DNA of 64,000 nt from Owenia fusiformis. Its lineage: Eukaryota > Annelida > Polychaeta > Sabellida > Oweniidae. Positions 36,689 through 51,600 of the stretch are shown here, one piece after another. Location: positions 7,900,571-7,964,570 of the forward strand of contig CAIIXF020000011.1 in NCBI GenBank assembly GCA_903813345.2, given 5' to 3'. Under the pieces are notes generated by a model. The model worked only from the letters and a program-made list of their open reading frames with translations, made no database searches and was not told the DNA's origin. A program made the translations under genes and the position numbers. Numbering within the stretch: the first letter of the stretch is position 1; the number at the start of each line of letters is the position of its first letter.

Positions 36689-39600
36689 GTTTAATACCAA
36701 GCCTGTTATAACAAACAATGGACGACTTAGCAAACTTTAGATAACAGTTCACCCAAAACAGAGCCTTGAAGTACACCACAATTCATCATGACAGGGGGTG
36801 GAGACAAAGTGTCTCAACTGTATGATCAGTTCTGTAATGTCCAAACATGTAAAGGGGTGCTCACAACATTCCATAAACTATGTGATGCATTGGATATTAA
36901 ATATACAGACCACAGAGGATTTTACTTTCGGCTGAGGGCCAAGCTCAGAACATGGAAGGCCCAATCACTGTGGGCCAAGTTGGACAAGAGGGCAATGATG
37001 AAGGAGTATAAGAAGGGGACTGCTTGCCTAGATTCAAGGGTAGGTATTTATAATTTGATATCAGTGATCACAGTGATCTCCTGAGCTTTGAATCACCCTA
37101 CCTGGGTGGTACATCAATTTGGGAATTTGAAAACTACCTTTCACCCTGTTAGAAAGTTTTGGGTTATTTTTGATAAAAGTTATTGTTGGAAGTGAAAGAA
37201 AATTTAAATCCACTTGAGAAAAATCCTTAGGAGATTGATGTCCTTGTTTAAATTGTCAATGGTTTGTACAATGGGCTTAGGATCAAGCATACATGTGTGC
37301 ATACTTGTATTGAATGGATGCAGGCAGATGGGTGGGTAAGCTGGCAGGGTTGAACCACATTAATCTTGTTTAAATTGTCAATGGTTTGTACAATGGGCTT
37401 TGGATCAAGCATACATGTGTGCATACTTGTATGGAATGGATGCAGGCATATGGTTGGGCAGGCAGGCTGGGTTGAACCACATTAATCTTGTGTTATATGC
37501 CCAAATATGAGAGAAAATAATTGGATTTGGGAGCCGATGAGAGCTTAGAATATTAGATTTGCTTGTGTTAGCTTGTAATTGATGATGAAACTATTGAAAT
37601 CTGTGATTAATCGATTTGATTAAAAGAACGCTAATACTCAACATTGCTTCCTTAAAGCTTCTTATCTTTATCTTTTAACTCTATTTCCTAATGGCTATGA
37701 AATGTTACTTATCTTCAAATTGAAACTGAGAACATTTATACAATGAGCTCTATATTTAGAAGGTATTTATCTTGAGATGTATTCTACTTAATATTGGTAG
37801 GTCTTGTTGACCTCTTTGCTTTGTCTACATTCTGAAGACACTTATTACACTGGTGATCCACTCGATTACGCTGGTTACCGAAACGGTTCGTTTTGGTAAC
37901 AAAATGTCGGAACATCGAAGGTACGATTTTTCTTTTTTCCTTATTTCATACGTTGTAGGCAGAATTCCCACGATATTTTTTTATCACAAACGTGTATCAG
38001 TATCATATGTTTAAGAAAATGCACATATTTGCGAACAAATAGTTCAGAAAACAACAGAATTGTCGGTTTAATTCCCCACTTAAGTTACATAAACGGTATT
38101 TCGAAAAACAGTTGAGATCTGCACTTTTAACCCAAACCGTTTATGTAACTGTAATTTTGTTCCGACATTTTGTTACCAAAACGAATCGTTTCGGTAACCA
38201 GCGTAATCGAGCGGATCACCAGTGTATTAGGAATGAAACTTGGATACTTCACCATATTTCCAATGACAATGTGAAGGTTTTCATTTTGTCAAAAATCGTC
38301 AATGAAAAAATGTTTTTCTACCAATTCGGTATTTTGTCTTCACCCAATATATCATACGCCAAATTAATGAATCAGGGTTTGGTTCATAGGATTCATAGAG
38401 TACTGAGAATGTACTGAGGGCCCATGCCTGTGCAGATAGGGGTATATATAGCAGGGCTTATACATGTATAATCAGGGGGAATTATACACGTGTAAGAGAG
38501 AAACTAAGGCAGGGCTCTCGCCAGGCTTTTAGACTGTGGTACAGCACCACAGTCTATTTAGCTCCCACCACACCTCATTGGCAAATATTGATTGTCCCCA
38601 CATTCTAAACTTGACTGAATATATAATAATAGCATGTAAAAAGGATAAAACATAACATAAATATGATTTAACATAAATATGATTTATCATGACTGAATGG
38701 TTATTCTGAAGATGTAAGCACCACACCCTAAATATTTCCTGGTGAGAGCCCTGGTAGGGGACAGATGTTCAGTGAGATGCATAATGTGTGTTAAGAGAAT
38801 GGACATATACTGGAGAGAGGGTTTACATGCTGATATTCATCAGGGCTCAACATTTAAAAAGCAATTGCTAAATAATGGATGTGAGCTGACATATTCACGA
38901 CTCAGACATGCTTCTTTACAATAACATATCTCAAAATTTACACCCACAAAAAATAAAAATAAAAAAGACAAATGGAACATCAACTATTGACTAATGAAAT
39001 CATACAGAGGCCAAAATTGTATCATAGTTTTGAATATTTGGCTGTACCTACGTATGTTAAAGTAGGAGGTCATTGCGACATGAATCAGCCCATCACTCAG
39101 TTATTATCATCAGTTACAAAAATGAGTTATCCATGAAGCCAGATATATATTACACCTTACACCCTACACTTGTGAGTCAGTTGGAAATGGCGCAGAAACT
39201 ATACATCAGGTTTGCATAGTGTTTCGAATCTGAAGGAACTGAAGATATTCTTTATATTAGTGTGTCCTGGGCATATCTAATCACAGGCTAGAATCTGATG
39301 ATGCATTTTTGAAAGCATGCATGGATTGTGTGCCCAGAATGAAATGCATTTTGTTTTACAATTATGTGTAATCAGTGGACGATCCTAAGAAAACACATCC
39401 TTGTAATATGATAATATAATTTCATTTCCATGAAATGTAGCTATATTTCTGCCATGATTGGAGATCCTTAGAATTCTCTGTTCGCAATATAATCAATGAA
39501 ATAAAAAATGTCATGCAATGGTGTATTTGGAGAAAATTATTTATATTCTTTGCTTCAGTCTGCCTAAGTAATAACACTGCAAAAACGGAAGTGGAATGTT

Positions 39601-42600
39601 GAATTGGCAATAGTGAATTAGAATATTGTGCATAAAACCAAGGGAATCACCCCATATTGTGATAAATCCAAGTCTAATAGCCCCTTAGGCATGTATCTCT
39701 TCTTTGCAGGAGAAGGCCTGTGTATCGAATTAACCTTTTCACTCTCATAGGATAAAAACCCTGGATTTGATATAGAAAAAACGATTTGTTAAATTATTTA
39801 TGAATATAATGCAAGTTGAATGATCAAGGTCTGTTGGAATGAGCAAAATGTCATCAGGTTTAAAAAATGTTGATTTTTAGCGGAAATTGTTTGGGAGAAA
39901 TGAATTGAATTGAATTGAATATTGCAAAATTTCACTTTTAGATACATATTACAAAAGCTAGAATATTTTTAACAAAGAATAACAGAAGAATCTCAAAAAA
40001 ATCCTTGGACAAGATTTTAGTATTGATCTAGCCTAAATGTAAAATATCTTTGTGGTAATAAGTCATCGTAATATTATACTGTAAAAATACCAATTAGCTA
40101 ATGCGATAAACTAATAATTCAATTTCTAAAAATAACCTCATATCATGGAAACCACTGTTTTATGATTTAGATTTTTACCCCCCCCCCCTTGTTTTTGCTC
40201 TAAAGAATATGACTAACCGAAATGTAATATCGACTCACACTAAATTAATAAAAATGGGGCTACTTATACTGTGTAAAGGCTCAACAATTGTCCATGGTTT
40301 TTGTTTCATTTTCCCTCGATAGCTCATGAAAAAACTGTCCTGCATATTAAATTTAAGAAATATGGGTCTTATACTTGTCCAGCAAGTTAGATTTTGTACT
40401 TAGGCCACTGGTATACATGAATTATGTCATTTAAGGAGGTTGTAAACATCACTGAGAAACACAAAGGAGTATAAATAATTACTGAAAGTTGTGACCAGAT
40501 GTGATATGGCGGTTAAAGGCCATGTAGATTATTTTATTCCTGTCAAATAATACCTTTATAGCAAATGAGAAATTACTGGACAGAATGTCACTCCCTGTTT
40601 GAGATATGTACTGTAAGGTTAACACTGTGGGTAGTAAACACAAAGTCGCTCTCTGGAAACCTACGTTTGTATGTAATAATTATATGTAATAATACAGGAT
40701 AAATAAAAAATAAAACCTTCAGGATCCTCATATATTTCATCTACAGTACTCCTATTTCAAGCATATATCTGAGAAAATTGAATGAAGCCCTGATTTTCTT
40801 TTGATCTTATCTATTTATTTGGAGTGGTGATTTTCTTGAAAAGTTACAATATAATCTGTACTTTTCAAGCCAAGTTCCTTAATGGATTGATTCTTGTTAT
40901 GAAAATCTAGAACTGATGAGATTGGTCATTATATTCAAGTACAATAATGAATATTGTTCAGTGTGTGCCTTATTTATTACAGGTGCTAATCATTGGTGCT
41001 GGACCATGTGGACTACGTATGGCCATAGAGTGTGCTCTCCTGGGGGCCAAGACTGTTGTCATAGAGAAACGAGACAGATTTACACGCAACAATGTGCTCC
41101 ATCTTTGGCCTTTTCTCATTACCGATCTCAAAGCTTTGGGGGCAAAGAAATTCTATGGGAAATTCTGTGCGGGACAAATAGACCATATAAGTAAGTTTCT
41201 TTCTTTTAAGGTAAACTTCTTCTATAAACCTCTCAAAAATGTTAATTAGTTTTAAAAATTCAAGTAAATCTTTGTTAGTTATATGACTAGTAAGTGTATT
41301 GGTATATCAAACCCATGTACTGTCTCCAGTCAGTAACATGGAAAAATGGCTGGGCACATAGTCATATGTATATGTAATATATTGAGGTGGCAGATATTTG
41401 ATAACTAGTCTGACGACTGATGTCAAATGAAATAATTTAAGAGTTTCTGACTCCCTTTGATTTCAAATCTGGCTTTTTCTAGAGCAACGTAAACATGTCT
41501 TACATGATTCTTGTATGTGATTTTAGGTATTAGACAACTACAGTGCATGCTGCTGAAGATTGCCTGTCTGGTTGGAGTAGAAGTACATACAAATACAGGC
41601 TTCAATGATATCATAGAGCCACAAGAGAATCAAAGTTAGTATCTGTGCTGCGCTGTTAAAGTAGGAGATAATTTTATGCAAAGTTCTATAGTTGATTACA
41701 CTTAAAGAGGAGAATCAGTGATAGAGAACATCATTTTTTTTAGTATGAGATCATTCAATAAGAGGAGAATTATTGACAGAGAGCAACATTGTCCAACATT
41801 TTCTTAATTTGAAAAGCTTTGGGGCTTGAATCATTCCCTGTCAGGCCTATTTTCTAACTCCCCAAAGTACACTGTACATCATTTTATACACTCTATTACC
41901 CTTGGTAGCTCACATGTTTTTGCTTAGTAAGTGACACTTCAAAATTAAGGAATAATGAATTAAAAGTTTACCATTAGGCAATCATTTCAGTTTTTAAATC
42001 ATTATTGCAATATTCAACCATTCAACTTTCTTCGTAAACAAGGACAAATGACAAAATGAATGTGCATTGATAGAATTTGCGCTGAAATGATTTGAGTTCA
42101 TCCTGACATGGATGGGAATGATGTCAAATGACCTCACAATATTGATCCCTGGATTCATTCTAAAAGAACTACAAATGTATGTCAAAGATTTTAACAGTGC
42201 AGTCATTTCCCAAATTCATTCATTGTTAAATTATAATTTCTGATATGATAGGTCAGGGTATTTTGCCATGGTTGAATCTCAAATACGTTCTTTGTGATAC
42301 CATAGACTTTTTTCAAGAAATATAAGATAAATTCTTTTTTTCAGAAACTGGCTTCAGAGCTGATGTATCTCCAGCAGACAGTCCAGTTTCTGAGTTTGAA
42401 TTTGATGTCCTGATTGGTGCAGATGGCAAAAGGAACACACTTACAGGTATACACTTTTGCACTTACAGGTATACTTATAGCTGTACTAAAACTTTGAACA
42501 CAGACCCGGTATATGGGGATATGAGCAAACTATTTCCTAGTATTGTAATAACTAGCTTAAGATGTTTTTGCAAGGTTAAGTCATCCTATTAAATGCTTGT

Positions 42601-45600
42601 GTGGTTGTGTGCCATATTTGAACTGTTTTGATTTGATTGTTTATGTTTCAGGGTTCAAGAGAAAGGAATTTCGTGGTAAGCTGGCTATTGCAATCACTGC
42701 CAACTTCACGAATCGTTACACATTACAGGAGCAACAGGTACGTGTGGCTTCACTGAGTTTGCTTAATACCATCATTTAGTGATAGAAGTCAGCAAACTAT
42801 GGTGATAAAGATTTGTTTCCTTATTTATTCATAAATCTTTTTAGGTTGAACTATCCTTGTTCATTCTTTTTTCCCCAGACTGTCTTTTCTCTGACATAAT
42901 CAGTATTTCATTCTTAAACTGAAAGGCATGTCTATATTATACACGATAGACCTTTGATAATATTAATCTAGGTGAACATGTCACACACAAACTACCTTAA
43001 AGGAGATTATTGGTGGTATTTCATACATTTTCAACAATAATTTTTTCCAGGTAGAGGAGATAAGTGGTGTCTCGTACATCTTCAATCAGAAGTTCTTCAA
43101 GGACCTCTATGCTAACACTGGTATTGATTTGGAGAATATTGTTTACTATAAGGATGACACTCATTACTTTGTCATGACAGCCAAGAAGCAAAGTCTATTA
43201 GAGAAAGGTGTATTAATTCAGGTGAGTATGAGAGAAATGTTAGTTTGATATATATACCTAATATACAAACTTCACATGGAAAACTTATCACTAAATAGAC
43301 TGTAGAGATCAAGATACCATGCCATCCTCATTATGTTATTGAGTTAAGAGGGAGACTATTAAAAATTGATTGAAACATTTGGGATTTTATGAAGTTGTCT
43401 GCTTGTTTAGCACAGCAGTCAGTGTATTTCTGGCATTACTAATTTAAACTTAGTGACCCTTACATGAATATGAATGTATTGCTCAACTTAAAAATTGTCA
43501 GTACATTGAACAATGATTGGTGCAAAATGACCTGCACCTATTAGTGTATTTTACTCCATTATTCATGTCTTCCAGGATCATGCAGATGCTGTTCAACTGT
43601 TAGACCCTGCCAATGTAAGACACGATGCCCTCCTGGCCTATGCAAAAGAAGCTGCAAATGTGTCTACCAACTACCAGTTACCAGATGTGGAGTTTGCACA
43701 CAATCATTATGGCCAAGCCGATGTTGCTATGTTTGATTTTACATCCATGTTCGCAGCTGAAAATGCATCCCGTGTCATTGATCGTCATGGTCACAAACTT
43801 CTTGTTGGGCTCGTAGGGGACAGTTTGCTTGAGGTTTGTATTGCAGTGTAATATGCTGCTTTGAGAGCAAGCAATTTGTTAACTATGACAGCAATTTTCA
43901 AGAACAAATTCTTTGAATAAAAGTTGAAATGCATGTTTATATAGTCATGTTTGGCTTATTGAAAAAATTCTTTATTTTTGATTTTCCAGTTTTTTAGTAC
44001 TTTTTTTTTTTTTAAATGCATATTGATTGATTTACTGCTATGGTATCCCTATTTTCTTGCTGCCTTTCTGGCCAATAGGCTCTGGTTGTGCTAGCTGAAT
44101 GTAGATTGATTTTAATACTATGATATCCTATTTGCTTGCAGCCTTTCTGGCCAATAGGCTCTGGTTGTGCCAGGGGTTTCCTTGGAGTGTTTGATGCTGC
44201 CTTTATGATCAAACAATGGTCAGCTGGGAAGATGAACCCTTTACAGGTGAGACTAATGATTAAGAAGGGACAGGTGAACCTGTTGACACTGCTGGGAACA
44301 CTAAAATACTGTTTATCAGGTGGGGGAGGGGTACTTCTTAAAATATTAATGGTAGTTTGAAAATCAATTATTTTAGAATTATTGCATTCAAATTTTTATA
44401 TGCCAACTGTACTTTACATCCTACAAATACTGTATTATAATGGTTGAAATGTTTTTGTCATATCAACTGAAATTATGATTAATTCTCCATTACAGGTGCT
44501 TACTGAAAGAGAGAGCATTTATCAACTTCTATCTCAGACCACACCTGAAAACCTCAACAAAAACTTCAATGCTTATTCCATAGACCCCAATACAAGGTAT
44601 TTAGCTTATAACATAATGTCCAGTTTCAATGCTTATTCCATAGACCCCAATACAAGGTGTTTCGCTATAATACAATGTCCAGTTTGTAGACAAGAGGTTT
44701 ATAGTTGATTTACATGTGTATATATATTGTTAATTAATCCAGAAAGCATGATGCAAGTATTCTGCATATTTGCCCTGTTTGAATCTCTACCCTATTAAGA
44801 TCATTGTTTTACAATTGAGAGGTGATAGATGAGATTGAACACTGCCCTGTATTCTATATTTTAGGTACCCTAATTTGAATTGCCAGAAATTCCGTCCGAG
44901 TCAGATGAAGCATCTTTATGATGGTGACTGTAGCAAGTACATTAAGGACATAGCCGAACCATTGCCAAAGAAAAAGTCAAGAGGTAAGAATGTTCGAATT
45001 ATAGATAATAATTCTAAAATACGTTTACCAACTCCCAATACAACAGTTTATCATAAATTATAGGGCTGAGGGTCTTTGTTGGAACTCTTGATGAATTGAA
45101 AAAATTATCTTAAATTTGCAAAGTTTCAGTTCTTGCTGTCCGAAAAAATGGACCAATTGACTATATTCTTTATTTCCCAATATCAAAATTCCAGGTCAAA
45201 ATCATAATCATGTTGTTCATATACCTGTAGAATTAGAAAAAACAGATCAAATAAAAAATGAAATGTGTTTTTTCAGATTTTGTGGACAGCTATACATTAT
45301 TACGCTGGGTGCAAAAGCATATAGAAAGATACAAGCGAAGGGTGAAGGTCACAGATCTGACGTCATCATTCAAGAATGGCATGGCTTTCTGTTGTCTTAT
45401 ACACTCCTTCAGACCTGAGCTAATGTAAGTAAAATCAGATTCACTGGCTGCTATATTATACTGTTTTGAGAAGGGATGGGGTAGATATGTTTTCTGTAGT
45501 CTTGGAATTTTGATATGTCAGTAAAATATAAAAATGATTTGGCATTTGGTGTGCATGAAATAAAAACAACATACATGTATTATGGTTATGTGCCTCAACT

Positions 45601-48600
45601 TTGCCTACATATTTGTTCCAGTGTTATGAATGACCTTCAAGAGGATGACTGCCTAAAGAATAATGAATTGGTAAGTAGTTCAGAATAATTTATGTTGGTT
45701 TTGTCTGATTTCATGAAAAACATTGTTTTTTAGATTTGTTTTATGTCAGTGTTGTACCTTTAACTGTCTATAATGATGAAATATTTGCTTAAAGGGATTT
45801 TTTAATGTGTTTTTTATGCATTCAGGCATTTGATCTTCTTGAGCGAGAGTTTGGTATTTCTCCTGTGATGACCGCGGCAGATTGGGTGGCTCATGACACA
45901 CCAGATAAATGGACAGTTGTTTCATATCTTCTGCAAATATATGACATTCTCAAATATGAGCGTCCCGCAAAAGGTAACTTTTTTAATCTTACATTTTGGT
46001 TATTTTATTTTCAAACACAATATATTTGAATTTCCTCTAAATATGTCTATTTATTATATAGATAACAAAATGGACGCATAAGAGGAAATGATATCTTGCT
46101 AAGAAAATATAACAAACCATGCAGTTATTCAAGGCAATACAGTATAAATAGAAAAATGGTTCAAAGACTGTCATTTAGAAATTTTTATCTTGATTATGAT
46201 CAGCAAATAGAATGTGCATTAAACTAATAAAAATTGTGTTTTTAGTTGCTCGCAGTCCTACTACATTGTCACCAGATGAGGGAGATATCAGTCGGGCAAG
46301 GTCACCAAGGTCAACAAAGCAACGACTCTCAATCCTCAACAAGATCAGTAACAGATTATCCAAAACTAAAAAAGTAAGCTTTGTTTTATGATTTTTTTCA
46401 TTTAAGACTTAATTTCAGAAGATATCTGAAAAATCTGCTTATTTTGTCAAGATCAATTAAAAACTTATTGAACCTATGCAAGAAATCCATGGTTATACAG
46501 GGTGTTCAAAAAAAACGCAACCCAAAGAAATCGCTATATCTTGGAAAATACTGATCCAATTATGTTCATATTTTCAGGAAAGAAAGAAGAGACTTTGCAT
46601 GTATAGCCCCTGTTGTTAGTTAGTTGTAAAACATGATATCTTGGACACTTGCTCAAAAAACAGTTGTACTAGCAAAATACGAAAAACATGAATGGAAAAT
46701 CACTATATCTTGGAAAATACTAATTCAATTATGTTAATTTTTTCAGGAAAAGAAAAAAGAGACTGTGTATGTATAGCTCCTGTTGTCAGTAAGTTGTAAA
46801 ACCTGATGCCTTGGACACCTGCTCAAATGACAGTTGTACTGGGAAAATATGAAAACGCAGTCAGAGGTGACTGCCACAGCAATAAAACCAATTAACTTTC
46901 TAACCATGGTGTTTTTGCACTTAAGATTTGGCAATTTGAAAGCATTTCAACCATAACTGTAAAGTCCCTGAAGTGATTTTGATTTCACTCTACAGATTTA
47001 CCATACAGTGAATAAAGATGATTTGTGCCAAATTTGAAGAGCCAAAACACTATGGTTAGGAAGTTATTCAAGTTTTTTGCAGTTGCAGGCACCCCTGACT
47101 GTGTTTTTCGTATTTTCCCAGTACAACTGTCTTTTGAGCAGGTGTCCAAGGCATCATGTTTTACAACTAACCATTTACAGGAACTGTACATACACAGTCT
47201 CTTCTTTATTTCCTGAAAAATGAACATAATTGAACCAGTATTTTTCAAGATATTGCTATTTCTTCGGGTTGCGTTTTTTTTGAACACCCTGTATTTGGCA
47301 AGAGCGACATATATTTTGTGTTTTTAGGAGAGAGAAAGAGAGCGAAGAGTTACTAGACTTGAAACACCAAAATCTCCCACATCGTCCTACAATGAAAAAG
47401 AAAATCGCCAAGTTGGCCGTCTACAGGACTCTAACATCATTGGTCTAAATCAGAAACAATCATTTTATACGACTCCAAAACGTCATATAGAAGATGAGGC
47501 ACCATTCTCTGATATATCCTCAGCCCGTCAGAAAATTATGGATGCATATAGCTACAAACGCCCTGAATTGAAGCCACCTCCACCAATGATTGATACAGGG
47601 GCAGAGAAAACTGGCATTATGGAAACCCAGCAAAGGTTACAAGAAAGTGCAAAGAAGAAAGGGGTTTGTAAAATTTCTATTTTAAACTTACTCATACAAT
47701 TTGATAAGCAGGTGACTATTTCATCAAATAAAGTATGTTATTAGTCACATTTTTCAAATATGAATATGTCTTAATAAATTTTAATCTCCCCAAATTTTAT
47801 TACCTCTCTTAAAATGCCTAACTATATGTCTAAGCTATTACCTCATTAGGTGAAGACCCATGACCCTACACTGGTGCTAACTGATGCTAATGAAGCCAAG
47901 CGCCTATTCCATGTGGCTGCAACTACAGAGAAAGTCATCAAGAAGAAAGAAGAAGAGACTCCTCTGTCTTTTGGTTCTGGATTAGCTAAGAAGAGAATTG
48001 AAGAAAATGAGGTTTGTTAATATGTTGGGCTTTAACATTAACTCCTCAGATGGTATTAATTTGAGATACATGTACATTGTAATCAGCATGGGCCCCATCA
48101 TGAAAGTATACAACATGCAGCTTTAAGTTTTTTGAATCTCTGTCAATCAAACCACAATCTCGTTCAACTCCAAACCAATGAAATCTCTGTTCAATCCTTG
48201 TTATTTCAACGCAACTCAGAAATGAAACATCAGTGTGACTTGAACACAATGTTAAATAATTACATTTCAACTTTTTTGATCAACTCATTTGTATGTATAT
48301 TTTAAAATTTTGAAAATTCATCTCTTTCTCTAAATCTAGGATGGAGTTGAGCTTACAAAATTCTCCAGATTTGACAGTGTCGACAGTAAGTTACAAAGTG
48401 CGTCAAAGATTCTCGAGAAAGGGAATGCCGGGAACCTTGATGCAGGAACTAGGGGGAATAATCGCGTCACAAATCTTGCCCAACAGTTGGTGTCTAAACT
48501 ACATGAGAAGAAAGAGGAGCCAGCCTATAAGAAACTAGACAGGGTTAGGAGTTTCATCTTTCATAGTCAATCTTTCTCTTTGAAATATGTTTAGGTTCAC

Positions 48601-51600
48601 ATTTTATTGTAGTTTTGCCATGAGAAAAGGAGGGCTACTTAGTACTTGTTTATAGATGGATGATTTAACTTGAAACTTCACATTGAGATTTGTATATGAT
48701 TTGGGGACAACTATGCCAACAAATAAAAAACAATCTAAATATTAACAAGTGTAATAACAAACAATTACAGAATGTGCATAATTTGTTATTTCATTATTTT
48801 CAGAATTTCACAGGCCATCTATTGAAGAATGTGATGGTTGTTGGGCCCAGCAGTGAGTTCTGCTATTTCTGCAAGAAGAGAGTCTACTTGGCAGAGAGAC
48901 AAACTTCTGAGGGCTACTTCTTCCACAGAGGCTGCCTCAAGTGTGACTTCTGTAGCACTGCATTAAGGATTGGCAGCTATGCCTTTGACAGATCTGAAGA
49001 TGGCGATGGTATGTGTTGAATGTTATTTACATAGCTGTTACCAAGACACTACTAGAGTAAAACCTGTAAAGTGGAATGTCTCTGTAAGTGGAACACAACA
49101 CAGAATCTAACACCCCTATGCAGAGCCCAAGTCATGTCACCCATTAAGTCAATGTAAAATGAACCTTTGTGTATGAAACACCTCCTTACCATATTTCCTT
49201 TTAGCATACGTCAGTGGTATAACTTTGAAAAACCTATAAACAGTTATTTGTTTATCATAATTGCAGGCAAGTTCTACTGTATACAGCACAAGGGGATGGT
49301 GAAACGTGTGAGGCGTAAACGTAGCAGAGAGTACAATGAGCCCCTACCTCCAGTGCCATCTATTCCACCACCCAAGACCCCAACTAACCAACCCATTCCT
49401 GGGCAGTACACAGGTTAGTAATATTGTCACCTTTCTATGCATCTCAAATTCATTATTTGCCTATTAAAATCATAATTCATGCAATGCCACTGTCTCTCAA
49501 CCAGCGTTGATTTATATAAACGGAGGTTTTGTGATTTTCCAGTTGGTGGTCTTACTGTTCCCTCATTGGACAACATCAAGACCGCCACGCCTGAGAGGGC
49601 GGAGTTTGAGATGAGTTTTGACGGCACCCTTGATGACAATGAAGAGTCCGAGTATGAGTGCAGTCTGAGGGCTTCTATGAGCATGGACACAATAGAACTG
49701 GACTACAGTGATGAAGAGTAAGTCCACTTGACCAACATGGGTCGCAATAATGTCATTTCTCTCTTCTCTAATTCTTGTATTCCTCTATACGATGCAGCAC
49801 GTGTGCCTTCTTCTTTGCTAATCTGTACTATTCTCTGTTTTATTTATACCATAGGACACTACATCTGCCATGACATATATTTCTGATATGCAACTTGAAT
49901 GAAGCATTGTACATTCACTTTTTACAACTTCTTGTACTTTCTGTCTTGTTTTGTGATATTTGTTTGCTAATTTTTGTGTTTTGTCTTTATATGTGTTATA
50001 TATACTTGTAGTCTGTACAGCCTATTATGTGTTGTCTATATATGTGTTATATTATGTTATCTACTGTATGTGCATTATATATAGTCTATGTATATAACGT
50101 ATATGTTGTCTATATGTGCTTTAAGTGTAGTCTATTGATTGCAATGTTTTCATTGTATGTCTTTCTATTATAGAGAAGATGAATACCATGATTCTGTGTT
50201 TGAATCTTCAGAATCTTCTTCTTCAGGGTAATGCTTTGCTATCTGTTCTTTTTGGTGGCATGTCTGGGGCTTTTACAACTAACTGATTGTGCCTATATTG
50301 GAAGATTCTACCTACATAATTTCTTGGCATTTCTTTATAAATTTATTCCTTTATTCCTTGTTATTGGACTTGGCAACCTTGACCTGTAAATATGACATTG
50401 TTTGACCTTGATAGAATATCAAGTATCCCCAACATTGCCACAATGCAGAACCCTCCCTATGGTTAATCCTCTGTTATGTGCCATAACAAAAACTCTAGGA
50501 ATAGTGCTCTTTGAAGATGTGATAGTAATGGAACATACATGTATAAACAGAGCAGTGTTGAATTGTAAAAAGGAGAACCACAATGTGGTAGAATAGGCAG
50601 GATCAGAGCCAGCTTTTGGTGAATAGGGGTTGATGTTTCTATAAATGCTTCTGCTGGGGAGTAATACTGATAATGGAGAGTGGCTACTGCTTTGTTGAGT
50701 TCACGGCTTTGTGTGTATTCCTTAATTTAAATTTTTTTAATTTAAATTTTTGAAGTTTATATCTGGTAAGGGGTAGACAACTTAAGAGTTATCAAAATGT
50801 TGAAGAAGAGTATTTCTAATTTTGGGGTTTTCTTTCAGTATTTGATTTTATATTCCTTAATTAATGCTTTGTTTTATGGAGTTTTTTTTCTTTTACTAAT
50901 TCAACATATGTGTAGTGGATGATACCATGTATGGCATATTATAAATATTACGTATATTGTGTATAAATCACTGCCTTAAGAACACCAGCCAGAATAGATT
51001 GGTTCCATGAAAACAATTTTTTCACATTAGAAAAGTGTTCTTCAGAGATTTCACCAAATGTAACTGTTTACATACAGATGTTAAAATGTAGGTAGGAATG
51101 TTTTAGGACAGATAATAACCCTAGTTTCAGTTCAAGGTTGTGGAGAGGTGTTACTCCAGTGTAAATGTACATTTTATTTTTTACTTTTCAGTTCAAGCGA
51201 TGATGAGGCATTTGACGAGGATGACAATCGCTCTGTAATGACGTGGGATGAGGCTGTTGATCTTGCCGATACATTATCACGACGTCATGGCTCCCGCAAC
51301 ATGCTGGACTTTGAAGATGAGAATGAGGGTGAGACTGCCACAGAGACGGAAGAGTCAGAGTATGAGACTGACAGCGATGAAGGTGTGTGTATAGCGTGAA
51401 TTCACAATTTCTCCCAAGATTACTTTGGTCATGTTCTTCTGTGAAGTACCAGAGAAAATAATGAAAATACTGTAAAAATCACATTGATATCGTAACCCAT
51501 GAGCCAACAGTTGTCTTGACAGTCAATTCAAAGGTCAAAATAGTATTTCATGCTTTTTTAGAAATAAATGACCATTGGCATCAAACATTGGCAAAACCCT

